In this document: in pieces, positions 52,518-61,150 of the stretch
How positions within the stretch are numbered: position 1 is the stretch's first letter
Layout of the letters: each line of letters starts with the position of its first letter
Assembly (NCBI RefSeq): GCF_009765875.1
Contig: NZ_LMUP01000004.1
Span: 907,080-971,079, forward strand
Reading direction: 5' to 3'
Source: Pedobacter sp. L105
GTDB taxonomy: Bacteria > Bacteroidota > Bacteroidia > Sphingobacteriales > Sphingobacteriaceae
Length of the DNA: 64,000 bases
Notes under the pieces: model-generated
Seen by the model: the letters and a program-made list of their open reading frames with translations, nothing else
Database searches by the model: none
What the model was told of the DNA's origin: nothing
Program-made: the position numbers and the translations under genes

Positions 52518-52814
52518 ATGAAGTTTACAGCATCAAGACTATCAGAAGGAAACAAGGTTTTCCCAACGGAAATCACTTTAGAAGAGAACAGCATTGAAAT
52601 AAAAACTCCTGGCCTGTTTAGCGGTGATTCCAAGTATATCAACTATGAAGATATTACTTCGATTGAAGTAGAATCTCCAATGATAGGTTTTGCTACACTG
52701 CGACTTTTTGTAGCAGGTAACAGAATAGAAGTTCACGGTTTCTCCAAGGGTGATATCAAAGAGATCAGAAAGATCATTGATGAAAACAGGACCAAAAGAA
52801 GAAGAATTATTTAA
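52518..52814 (+). CDS. small PH-like domain protein
   Basis: A 98-residue protein with a strand-rich N-terminal part (KVFPTEITLEENSIEIKTPG, YINYEDITSIEVESPMIGFATLRLFV, NRIEVHGFSKGDIKEIRKIIDE) followed by one helix, the pattern of bacterial PH-like domains. The function is unknown. It follows transaldolase by 37 bases and ends before a strong terminator. Confidence 0.75.
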   Translation: MKFTASRLSEGNKVFPTEITLEENSIEIKTPGLFSGDSKYINYEDITSIEVESPMIGFATLRLFVAGNRIEVHGFSKGDIKEIRKIIDENRTKRRRII

Positions 52815-52835
52815 GTTTCTTTTTTCCTGCACATA

Positions 52836-52873
52836 AAAAAAGCGTTCCCTTTAACAAGGAACGCTTTTTTTTA
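52836..52873. terminator. bidirectional terminator between the PH-like gene and rplI
   Basis: AAAAAAAGCGTTCC and GGAACGCTTTTTTTT pair over about 13 bp with T tracts on both strands, serving both convergent genes. Confidence 0.93.
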
Positions 52874-52888
52874 TCGTTAAAGATGAGC

Positions 52889-53332
52889 TTACTCAGCTAC
52901 AACTTCGAAAGGAACTTTAACTTTCACTTCTTTGTGTAAGTTTAAGTTGGCTACATATTCACCAACAAATTTAGGCTCAGTTTCGAAAGTGATACGGCGA
53001 CGGTCAACATCAAAACCTTGTTGTTTTAATGCATCAGCAATCATAATGGTGTTTACTGCACCAAAGATTTTACCAGTTTCACCAGCTTTAGCACCGATAG
53101 TCAGTTTAACATCAGTTAAACGTGTAGCGATACCTTCAGCATCTTTTTTAATTTTATCTTGTTTGAACGCTGCTTGTTTCAGGTTTTCTGCTAATACTTT
53201 TTTAGCAGAAGAAGTAGCTAAAGCACCAAATCCTTGTGGGATCAGGTAGTTACGGCCGTAACCTGGCTTTACGTTTACAATATCATCTTTCTCTCCAAGA
53301 GATTTGATGTCCTGTTTTAATATAATTTCCAT
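52889..53332 (-). CDS. rplI: 50S ribosomal protein bL9
   Basis: 147 residues with the L9 signature GEKDDIVNVKPGYGRNYLIPQGFGALAT in the N-terminal domain, a connecting helix, and a C-terminal domain (ITFETEPKFVGEYVANLNLHKEVKVKVPFEV). Last gene of rpsF-rpsR-rplI, 10 bases after rpsR. Confidence 0.98.
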   Translation of the reverse strand: MEIILKQDIKSLGEKDDIVNVKPGYGRNYLIPQGFGALATSSAKKVLAENLKQAAFKQDKIKKDAEGIATRLTDVKLTIGAKAGETGKIFGAVNTIMIADALKQQGFDVDRRRITFETEPKFVGEYVANLNLHKEVKVKVPFEVVAE

Positions 53333-53342
53333 GTCTCAGCTC

Positions 53343-53606
53343 CTATTTTAATTGGTCAGCAACGAAAGGTAACAAACCAATGTGGCGTGAACGTTTTACC
53401 GCTTGAGCCACTTTACGTTGAAATTTCAATGATGTACCGGTTAAACGGCGAGGTAAGATTTTACCTTGATCATTGATGAATTTTAACAAAAAGTTTGCGT
53501 CTTTATAATCGATATATTTAATACCATTCTTTTTGAAACGGCAATATTTTTTTCTGTTATCGTCCACTTTTGGAGCGGTAACATATTGTATCTGATCTTT
53601 AGCCAT
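53343..53606 (-). CDS. rpsR: 30S ribosomal protein bS18
   Basis: 87 residues with [63 protein letters not shown], the S18 core. Its start overlaps the rpsF stop by one base. Confidence 0.98.
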   Translation of the reverse strand: MAKDQIQYVTAPKVDDNRKKYCRFKKNGIKYIDYKDANFLLKFINDQGKILPRRLTGTSLKFQRKVAQAVKRSRHIGLLPFVADQLK

Positions 53607-53968
53607 TATGCTGCAGCCTCCTCTTTCTTAGGTTTTTTGTTAAAAGCACCACTGCGTTTCTTCTCATTATATGCAACCGCGTGACGGTCTAATCTAATGG
53701 TCAGGAAACGTAGAACACGCTCATCGCGTTTTAGTTCTAATTCCAATTTGTTAATTAATTCACCTGAAGATTTGTACTCTGTAAGGTGGAAAAATCCGCT
53801 TGCTTTTTTTTCAATCGGATACGCTAATTTTCTCAAACCCCAATTGTCCTCTTGAACAATTTCGGCACCGCTGTCAGTGATGATTTTGCTAAATTTCGCT
53901 AATGCTTCTTTTGCAATTTCTTCTGACAACAACGGGGTTAGAACGATAACAGTTTCGTACTGATTCAT
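53606..53968 (-). CDS. rpsF: 30S ribosomal protein bS6
   Basis: 120 residues with [35 protein letters not shown] and [18 protein letters not shown]. First gene of the operon. The priB or ssb gene found here in many Proteobacteria is absent, as usual in Bacteroidota. Confidence 0.98.
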   Translation of the reverse strand: MNQYETVIVLTPLLSEEIAKEALAKFSKIITDSGAEIVQEDNWGLRKLAYPIEKKASGFFHLTEYKSSGELINKLELELKRDERVLRFLTIRLDRHAVAYNEKKRSGAFNKKPKKEEAAA

Positions 53969-54069
53969 TGTTATGATTATTTTATGTTAAATCCCATATC
54001 ACTATGGGGACGCAAACTTAGGAATAAATTTCTATAAATCAAACCCTTCGGCCAATTATTGTATGCTTT

Positions 54070-54810
54070 TTATTCCATTCGCTTTTGACCCATCGCGTAT
54101 TGTATCCCTCCCAGTAAGTGTTTGAGGAACAGCGGATCTGAATAAGACTCTTCCACATGCCCCAAACCTGTGTAGAATGACCTTCCCCCATCATAATCAT
54201 GGTACCAGGCGATGGGATGGTGTGCCCCATTCAGGCCACCTTTATAAGTGCTTTCATCCAGTTCAATCAGCACTTTGATATCCGGACTGATGTCTTTATA
54301 GTTGTACCATTCATCTTTTCTTGCCCAAGTTTCAGGCAAATGTTTCGTTGCAATGCTTTTGCGGTCGATGATGTTTAGCGTAGCCATTTGCTGCTCCGGG
54401 TGTTTTAAGAAATAGGCACCGACCAGTTTGCCGTACCATGGCCAGCCATATTCTGTATCTGCCGCTGCATGCACCCCCACAAAACCCTTCCCTGATTGGA
54501 TATAATGTTCAAAAGCGCTTTGCTCTTCGTCACTTAGCACATTCCCTGTGGTGCTTAAAAAGATGACAGCAGCATACTGTTTCAGATTTGCCGTTGTAAA
54601 CTGTGTTGAATCTGTAGTGCTGTCTACGCCAAAGTTATTTTCTACACCCAGTTTCTGAATGGCAGCAATTCCTTCAGGAATGGATTTGTGATGGAATCCT
54701 GATGTTTTTGAAAAAACAAGTACTTTTCTTTTCTGCGCCTGCACTGTTATACTGAATAAGAGTGCGGTCAGCAGTATCACACTGCTGATTAAATGTCTGA
54801 GTTTCATCAT
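54070..54810 (-). CDS. ThuA-like secreted protein
   Basis: Started at ATG 54810 (MMKLRHLISSVILLTALLFSITVQAQ), a clear signal peptide. The class-I-glutamine-amidotransferase-like ThuA fold shows as VLVFSKTSGFHHKSIPEGI, AVIFLSTTGNVLSDEEQSAFEHYIQSGKGFVGVHAAADTEY, KDEWYNYKD and HPIAWYHDYDGGRSFYTGLGHVEESY. In Bacteroidota these are periplasmic proteins linked to sugar metabolism, often with oxidoreductases of trehalose or glucoside breakdown. Here it stands alone. Confidence 0.9.
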   Translation of the reverse strand: MMKLRHLISSVILLTALLFSITVQAQKRKVLVFSKTSGFHHKSIPEGIAAIQKLGVENNFGVDSTTDSTQFTTANLKQYAAVIFLSTTGNVLSDEEQSAFEHYIQSGKGFVGVHAAADTEYGWPWYGKLVGAYFLKHPEQQMATLNIIDRKSIATKHLPETWARKDEWYNYKDISPDIKVLIELDESTYKGGLNGAHHPIAWYHDYDGGRSFYTGLGHVEESYSDPLFLKHLLGGIQYAMGQKRME

Positions 54811-54908
54811 TGGTTTATATTTAGTTTTACAATTTACCAAAAATTAACTCGCGTATCCAGCTCAACACGTAACATAATAGTTAACCAGTGCTAATATGAT
54901 GATAACCG

Positions 54909-55802
54909 TTACTTATAAATCCTGTGATAAACCAATTCCAGTCCTTTTTTCATAGATGGGGTCAGGATAACATCACCCGTTATTTTTTCCCCTGTGATTT
55001 TTATCTTCACTACTTTACTTTCAAGAATTGCCTTGCACAAAGTTTCACTAAGATTAGCTACGCCTACTTCAATGATCAACGGTACACGAACTGATTTCAA
55101 GATCTCATTTTGGGCAGACAGGTCTATGGTTGTAACAGTTCCATCTTCCAAAGTGATCTCAATAGATTTCATATATTTCAATTCTTTGCCATGTGACCTG
55201 ATACTGATCAATATACTTTTGGATTCAATAATTCCTGAAAAATCAATAGTATAGGAAAGGTTATTATTGCTGACAACCTGGTCATCCAGATTAAAGGGAG
55301 AGATGGTTGTAGTTTTCTTAGATTCACTATACACCTCTTTGAGTTTATAATTATTCAATTCCGTCACATCCAAACTGGATCCCATTATACCGGAAGAAAA
55401 TCTGAATGTGGCCTTTTCATTATCGTTTACAAAGTAATAAGTTGTGGAAAGCACATGATCATCTACTACTGCTTTAACCTCTGTACCAAAGTTTTCCCTT
55501 AATAATTTGATGATATCAGGCCCGTTTTTCTTCGTCTTATTCTTTTTCATCTCATAACTTACCCTGCTCAGTTCATTCAAATCATCATAGTATAAATAGG
55601 CAGCGGCAAATAAGTTGTTATTTTCTAAAGGTACAGGAATTGCATCATAGCTGTTTCTGCGCATCCCTATCTGACCGGCAGCAGGTTTCTCATTGAATTT
55701 ATAATAAGGCAAATCCAGTGCTTTTAAGGTTTGACTGATAGATTGAGACCGAACTACCGTTGTTATGGAGATTAAGAAGAATAGGATACTGATTTTTTTC
55801 AT
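54909..55802 (-). CDS. hypothetical secreted protein
   Basis: A 297-residue protein with a signal peptide (MKKISILFFLISITTVVRSQ). No domain I recognise. The first ~150 residues suggest an alpha+beta region (ALDLPYYKFNEKPAAGQIGMRRNSYDAIPVPLENNNLFAAAYLYY), the rest is strand-rich (LSYTIDFSGIIESKSILISIRSHGKELKYMKSIEITLEDG). It lies on the same strand as the barrel protein upstream, 109 bases away. Confidence 0.7.
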   Translation of the reverse strand: MKKISILFFLISITTVVRSQSISQTLKALDLPYYKFNEKPAAGQIGMRRNSYDAIPVPLENNNLFAAAYLYYDDLNELSRVSYEMKKNKTKKNGPDIIKLLRENFGTEVKAVVDDHVLSTTYYFVNDNEKATFRFSSGIMGSSLDVTELNNYKLKEVYSESKKTTTISPFNLDDQVVSNNNLSYTIDFSGIIESKSILISIRSHGKELKYMKSIEITLEDGTVTTIDLSAQNEILKSVRVPLIIEVGVANLSETLCKAILESKVVKIKITGEKITGDVILTPSMKKGLELVYHRIYK

Positions 55803-55911
55803 TGGGTATATTGATAGGATAGGTATTTAAGATTGCATGATCTTATTCACCGCGAATAAGATCATGCAAAGTAAATTAAAACAATCCCAATTCTGAATTA
55901 ATTAAAATATC

Positions 55912-57162
55912 TTAATGCTTACCAAAAAGATAACTTACCCCAACTTTATACTTTTGCATTTGAATTTCATAGCTATTGCCATTATTCGTAATATTAAAAG
56001 GAACCGTATATCCAATTGACAGTTCAACATTTTTATGGAGCACTACACCGGCGGAGAATGGAATAGACAAGTTTAAAGAAGAAAAGGTCTCGTAATCATC
56101 CCTGTAATTTTTTTGTCCAAAAGAAGTAAGACTAAAATATTCATTCTTGCTATAACTTGGTAAATTCAAATCAAATCCCCCACCAATAAAGAATTTAAGG
56201 GAGTTGGTATTATAAATATTGTAGATGATTTGGGGAGAAAATGTAGCAAGATATTGAGTAAAAGAAGCGTCTACAAATGGTTTATCAGTATGGGTTGTTG
56301 TTGCAGATACTTCGCTTTTGGCCATTTGAAGGGACACCTGCAATCTTAGAATCAGTTTTCCAATAGCTGGGTTCCCAAACAGATCTATACCGCCTGTTAA
56401 AATTGGGGAATAAGACTTTTTGTTAGTCGCTCCCGGGCCGGCAAGATCATTTTGCCCGGTGTACTTTGTCTTGTTTATACTTAATCCTGCTCCGGCAAAG
56501 AAGCGGGCCTTTGAATATTTCGACTGAACTGCCTTTTTGTGGTTAATTAGCGCTACAATATCACTTAAATCATTATCCCTGTAATTCAAGGATTCCAATT
56601 TTCTTTCAACAGGTAATGAATTGATGTTAAACTTTCTTAGCACCATCAATATTTGCCTCTTGTATTTATCAGTCGTCACAATAACACCCGCATGTTCACG
56701 GTCATAAAAAACCTGCCTGCTTAGTTCATAGGGCACAGCATCTTCTCTATCTTTCAGATAATACCTTGTTTTCAGATGATCCCTGTAAGAGAACAGACTT
56801 ACATTTTGGCCTTTCTGCAGTACCTTTAAAAATACAATGTCCTTCCTGGAACTTGAATCCAGACCAGTTGACAGGTTTGAAATATCTGTAGTACTCATAC
56901 TGATGTCTACTGTGTATTTCTCGTATGCATCGATATCGCCAATAGCAAATGCAGAACAATCCTTTAATTCAACGACCCTGGGTTTATCTTTCAGATCGGA
57001 TTTAAAACTAAATGAAACGGGATTAACTCCCCGTTCCTTATAATCAATGTATCCTTTTAAGGTATCTTTAGAAGATGTTACGATATATCCTTTGATATAG
57101 TTTGACTGAGCGACAGCCAATACGGGAGCCGATAACAATAAAAACACGAGAAAGCGTTTCAT
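55912..57162 (-). CDS. outer-membrane beta-barrel protein of unknown function
   Basis: A 416-residue protein with a signal peptide (MKRFLVFLLLSAPVLAVAQ), a ~200-residue N-terminal region starting YIKGYIVTSSKDTLKGYIDYKERGVNPVSFSFK (common in Bacteroidota proteins of unknown role), and a C-terminal eight-strand-like barrel (RFFAGAGLSINKTKY, LTGGIDLFGNP, FFIGGGFDLNLPSY, LNLSIPFSAGVVLHKNVELSIGYTVPFN) ending YLFGKH. It is probably anchored in the outer membrane with a periplasmic or surface N-terminal domain. Confidence 0.75.
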   Translation of the reverse strand: MKRFLVFLLLSAPVLAVAQSNYIKGYIVTSSKDTLKGYIDYKERGVNPVSFSFKSDLKDKPRVVELKDCSAFAIGDIDAYEKYTVDISMSTTDISNLSTGLDSSSRKDIVFLKVLQKGQNVSLFSYRDHLKTRYYLKDREDAVPYELSRQVFYDREHAGVIVTTDKYKRQILMVLRKFNINSLPVERKLESLNYRDNDLSDIVALINHKKAVQSKYSKARFFAGAGLSINKTKYTGQNDLAGPGATNKKSYSPILTGGIDLFGNPAIGKLILRLQVSLQMAKSEVSATTTHTDKPFVDASFTQYLATFSPQIIYNIYNTNSLKFFIGGGFDLNLPSYSKNEYFSLTSFGQKNYRDDYETFSSLNLSIPFSAGVVLHKNVELSIGYTVPFNITNNGNSYEIQMQKYKVGVSYLFGKH

Positions 57163-57411
57163 GAATGAATATTTGATTAGAGCGTGAGCTTCGAAAGTAT
57201 GAATTATTTAGATAAATTTATCTATTGGAACGATTTTAACCTTCAGAAATATTAAATTTATCAATAAAACAACTGGCGTAACTATAGTAAACATAATCAT
57301 ACACATAACAAATAGTCCATCGTTCGTCCTTTAATATAACTTTTTATATCAAACATATTATTTTCCCACAAATCCCTCTGCTCCGTAAAAATTTTATAAT
57401 TTCGCATTGTA

Positions 57412-59295
57412 ATGGAAAATTTTATTGTCTCCGCCCGTAAGTACCGTCCAGCAGCGTTTGAAACCGTTGTGGGGCAACAGCACATTACGGGGACTTTAAA
57501 AAATGCGATTAAGAACAATCAGCTGGCGCAAGCTTTCCTTTTTTGCGGTCCGAGAGGAGTAGGAAAGACTACCTGTGCGCGGATCCTGGCAAAAACTATC
57601 AACTGCACCAATCTGACGAATGAAATTGAAGCCTGCGGAGTTTGCGAATCCTGTGTTTCTTTCCAAACAGGGCATTCCTTCAATTTTCATGAACTGGATG
57701 CAGCTTCAAACAATTCAGTGGATGATATCCGCAGCCTGATTGAACAAGTGCGTATCCCGCCACAGGCCGGAAAGTATAAAATCTATATCATTGACGAGGT
57801 GCACATGCTTTCTGCAAATGCTTTTAATGCATTCCTGAAAACACTGGAAGAACCGCCATCTTATGCGATATTTATTCTGGCCACGACAGAAAAACATAAG
57901 ATATTACCCACTATCCTTTCCCGCTGTCAGATCTTTGATTTTAACAGGATACAGGTAGAGGATATTTCAGGGCTCCTGAATAAAATCGCTATCCGCGAAA
58001 ATATCAATGTGGAGGCCGACGGACTGCATATTATTGCCCAAAAGGCTGATGGAGGTTTGCGCGATGCATTATCTATGTTCGACCAGATTGTCAGTTATAC
58101 CAATAAGAACCTGACCTACAAGTCTGTTATAGATAACCTGAATATCCTGGATTACGATTATTATTTCAGGTTAACACAATACCTGACCAGTGCTGATGTG
58201 AGTCAGGCCTTGGTTTTGTTTGACGAAATCCTGAATAATGGTTTTGACGGAAATAATTTCATCAATGGCCTGGCGAGTCACCTCAGAAATTTACTGGTAG
58301 GTAAAGATCCCCAAACGGTGAAACTGCTGGAAGTAAGTGAGAACATCAAACAAAAGTATATTGCACAAAGCAGGGAAACGGATGTATCTTTTATCCTCAC
58401 CGCGTTGAATTTAGCCAATCAGTGTGACCTCACTTATAAAAACAGTAAAAACCAGCGCTTACAGGTAGAGCTGGCGCTCATCAAAATGTGCCATATCCCA
58501 TCGGTACTGCAACTCGCACAATTACCCCATATAGCTTCTACACCAGCAACTGACACAGATCAGACTAAAAAAAAAACTAGTGTAAAAACTGAAGAGGCAC
58601 CTGCAGCCGACAGACCGGAACCCTTACCACCGCCATCATCAGGTTTTGTCCAGACAGCTGCAAGGGTTGTCACACCAGTGATCACGATCCCGGATATTTC
58701 GCTAACAGATCTGCCTAAGACCATCACCCTGCCGCAAATCCCCGTTACAAATAACGATCGTATTGTGGCTACTCCGAATTTAAGTTCTGCCAATAAGATT
58801 GTACTAAAACCTTCTACTCCCGGTACAATCACGGGCGGAACATCCATTCCATCACTCACCGGACCATTGAATGCCGAAGGCGGAATTGACGATAAAGAAC
58901 CTAAGTATGTGTTTGGAGAGGACAAAGAACCTTTTACCCATGATGAACTGATGGTCTTGTGGAAAGAGTATATACAAAAGACCAAAGAGGAGAATAAGAT
59001 CAATTTATATACCATCCTGACCACCAATGAGCCTGAGCTCACCAAACCGACTGAGATTACGGTACTGATCACTAACCTGGCTCAGGAAAGTATCCTGCAA
59101 AATGAACAGGTAGAGTTTCTTAACTTTTTAAGAACCAGGCTGAAAAATTTTGACGTAGGGATTGTAACCAGGAAGGTGGAAAATAAAATTGAAAACCGGT
59201 TGTATACCAGTATTGAAAGATACCATTACCTTGTAGAAAAAAACCCTAAGCTGGAAGATCTCCGTAAACGCTTCAACCTGGATCTGTTGCCTTAA
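57412..59295 (+). CDS. dnaX: DNA polymerase III subunit gamma/tau
   Basis: A 627-residue AAA+ clamp loader: Walker A GPRGVGKT (46-53), zinc-binding Cys65, 75, 78 and 81 (CGVCESC), Walker B IIDEVHML (about 120-127), sensor 1 FILATTEKHKILPTILSRCQ. The tail from about 370 is a low-complexity linker rich in Pro, Thr and Lys, followed by a conserved C-terminal domain (about 510-627; ELMVLWKEYIQKTKEENKINLYTILTTNEPEL) that should bind the polymerase. Its last bases overlap the convergent acidic-protein gene by four. Confidence 0.96.
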   Translation: MENFIVSARKYRPAAFETVVGQQHITGTLKNAIKNNQLAQAFLFCGPRGVGKTTCARILAKTINCTNLTNEIEACGVCESCVSFQTGHSFNFHELDAASNNSVDDIRSLIEQVRIPPQAGKYKIYIIDEVHMLSANAFNAFLKTLEEPPSYAIFILATTEKHKILPTILSRCQIFDFNRIQVEDISGLLNKIAIRENINVEADGLHIIAQKADGGLRDALSMFDQIVSYTNKNLTYKSVIDNLNILDYDYYFRLTQYLTSADVSQALVLFDEILNNGFDGNNFINGLASHLRNLLVGKDPQTVKLLEVSENIKQKYIAQSRETDVSFILTALNLANQCDLTYKNSKNQRLQVELALIKMCHIPSVLQLAQLPHIASTPATDTDQTKKKTSVKTEEAPAADRPEPLPPPSSGFVQTAARVVTPVITIPDISLTDLPKTITLPQIPVTNNDRIVATPNLSSANKIVLKPSTPGTITGGTSIPSLTGPLNAEGGIDDKEPKYVFGEDKEPFTHDELMVLWKEYIQKTKEENKINLYTILTTNEPELTKPTEITVLITNLAQESILQNEQVEFLNFLRTRLKNFDVGIVTRKVENKIENRLYTSIERYHYLVEKNPKLEDLRKRFNLDLLP

Positions 59296-59714
59296 GCCTT
59301 GGGGCTGTCGTTGATTGGATAACCTTCTTCATCGAGATCAGTACGTTCATCTTCTGGTGTCCTCGATAAAAATTCATCTTCGGCATCCAGCTCTACAATT
59401 TCTCCATCGTCAACATGCATGCCCAGATCATCAAGATCGGCATCAGCCTTATCTTTTTTATTGGCATACTCATCACCTATATAAGGATTGGCTTCATCAT
59501 AATCAGAATTATCGTCACCGCCATCTGCAGCTGTAGTTTCGTAAGGAAGCGGATGATCATAATCCTTGTCCTTACCTTTTACATCCAGCTCGTAACTATC
59601 TTTGTCTTTATTGAAGGTCAGATCGTTGAAATCTTTGGTTTCTCCAAGGTTTGTACCGTGGATTTTATCTGTTGCCCTCTTATCTTCGCCTGTATTATTT
59701 TCGTTCGTACTCAT
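59292..59714 (-). CDS. small highly acidic protein of unknown function
   Basis: 140 residues, with Asp and Glu making up about a third of the chain and no hydrophobic core, so it is probably disordered. It ends with a stretch EDEFLSRTPEDERTDLDEEGYPINDSPKA. I know of similar acidic proteins in Pedobacter-like genomes but not their function. The stop codon overlaps dnaX by four bases on the opposite strand. Confidence 0.7.
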   Translation of the reverse strand: MSTNENNTGEDKRATDKIHGTNLGETKDFNDLTFNKDKDSYELDVKGKDKDYDHPLPYETTAADGGDDNSDYDEANPYIGDEYANKKDKADADLDDLGMHVDDGEIVELDAEDEFLSRTPEDERTDLDEEGYPINDSPKA

Positions 59715-59843
59715 GACCTTATGTTTTATGTCAGTATAACGTTACTTAATCTTTATTTGTTTTTGTAATTTACGCGAAAATGAGGCGGTAAAGCCAAATT
59801 TTATATATTTGTTTTTTTAATAAGTAAAAATTGAATTCATAAT

Positions 59844-61079
59844 ATGTCTGTACAAAAAATTAAAGTAGCCCAGCCAGTTGTAGAGTTAGATGGTGATGAA
59901 ATGACCCGCATCATCTGGAAATTCATTAAGGATAAACTGATTTTACCTTACCTTGATCTTGATATTAAATATTATGATCTTGGTATAGAATATCGTGATG
60001 AAACTAACGACCAGGTAACTATAGATTCTGCTGAAGCCATCAAAAAATATGGTGTAGGTATCAAATGCGCTACCATCACTCCTGATGAAGAACGCGTAAA
60101 AGAGTTTGGTTTGAAACAAATGTGGAGATCACCAAACGGAACCATCCGTAATATCCTTGATGGGACTGTTTTCCGTGAGCCAATTGTAATGGGCAATGTT
60201 CCCCGTTTGGTACCAAACTGGACTGCTCCAATATGTATCGGCCGTCATGCTTTTGGCGATCAGTACCGTGCTACGGATTTCGTAACTAAAGGAAAAGGTA
60301 AACTGACTATTTCATTCACTCCTGAAGATGGAAGTGAAGTTCAGTCTTTTGATGTATATAACTTCCAGGGTGATGGCGTTGCTTTAGCAATGTACAACAC
60401 TGACGAAAGTATCCGTGGTTTTGCACATGCTTGTTTTAACCAGGCATTGAACAAAAAATGGCCTTTATACTTGTCTACAAAAAACACCATCCTTAAAAAA
60501 TACGATGGTCGTTTCAAAGATATCTTCCAGGAGATCTATGAAAATGATTTCGTAGCTAAATTCAAAGAAGCAGGTATCACTTATGAGCACCGTTTGATCG
60601 ATGACATGGTTGCTTCTGCGTTGAAATGGAATGGTAATTTTGTGTGGGCTTGTAAAAACTATGATGGTGATGTACAGTCTGATACTGTTGCACAAGGTTT
60701 TGGTTCATTAGGATTGATGACCTCAGTGCTGATTACACCAGACGGAAAAACTATGGAAGCTGAAGCTGCACATGGTACCGTTACACGTCACTACCGTGAT
60801 CACCAGGCTGGAAAACCAACTTCTACTAACCCTATCGCATCTATCTTTGCATGGACAAGAGGATTAGAATTCCGTGGTGTTTTAGACAACAACCAGGAGC
60901 TGATCAATTTCTGCCATACTTTAGAGCAGGTTTGTATCGAAACTGTTGAAAGCGGAAAAATGACTAAAGATCTTGCAGTTTGTATCCACGGCAATAAAGT
61001 GGAACATGGTAAAGATTACTTATACACTGAAGAGTTTTTGGCAGCAATTGACGAAAACTTACAGGCAAGATTAGGTTAA
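59844..61079 (+). CDS. icd: NADP-dependent isocitrate dehydrogenase (eukaryote-like type)
   Basis: A 411-residue enzyme with [37 protein letters not shown] (isocitrate-binding), [72 protein letters not shown] (metal-binding Asp residues) and [35 protein letters not shown]. It follows the dimeric eukaryotic IDH1/IDH2 pattern rather than the E. coli type. It converts isocitrate to 2-oxoglutarate in the TCA cycle. Codon usage (many AAC, GGT, CGT) suggests high expression. Confidence 0.97.
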   Translation: MSVQKIKVAQPVVELDGDEMTRIIWKFIKDKLILPYLDLDIKYYDLGIEYRDETNDQVTIDSAEAIKKYGVGIKCATITPDEERVKEFGLKQMWRSPNGTIRNILDGTVFREPIVMGNVPRLVPNWTAPICIGRHAFGDQYRATDFVTKGKGKLTISFTPEDGSEVQSFDVYNFQGDGVALAMYNTDESIRGFAHACFNQALNKKWPLYLSTKNTILKKYDGRFKDIFQEIYENDFVAKFKEAGITYEHRLIDDMVASALKWNGNFVWACKNYDGDVQSDTVAQGFGSLGLMTSVLITPDGKTMEAEAAHGTVTRHYRDHQAGKPTSTNPIASIFAWTRGLEFRGVLDNNQELINFCHTLEQVCIETVESGKMTKDLAVCIHGNKVEHGKDYLYTEEFLAAIDENLQARLG

Positions 61080-61105
61080 TCCACCTGATTGATCTGATCA
61101 AGATG

Positions 61106-61139
61106 AACCGCCTCATGTATAAATGAGGCGGTTTTTTTT
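61106..61139 (+). terminator. rho-independent terminator after icd
   Basis: AACCGCCTCAT and ATGAGGCGGTT pair perfectly (11 bp, six-base loop) and are followed by seven T. The mirrored strand has only short A runs, so it serves icd. Confidence 0.95.
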
Positions 61140-61150
61140 ATGTTCTTGTG

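Noticed and set aside
58560..59072. A 170-residue frame opposite dnaX
   Set aside because: It is the complement of the low-complexity tau linker; rich in Val, Ser and Gly as expected from such a mirror.
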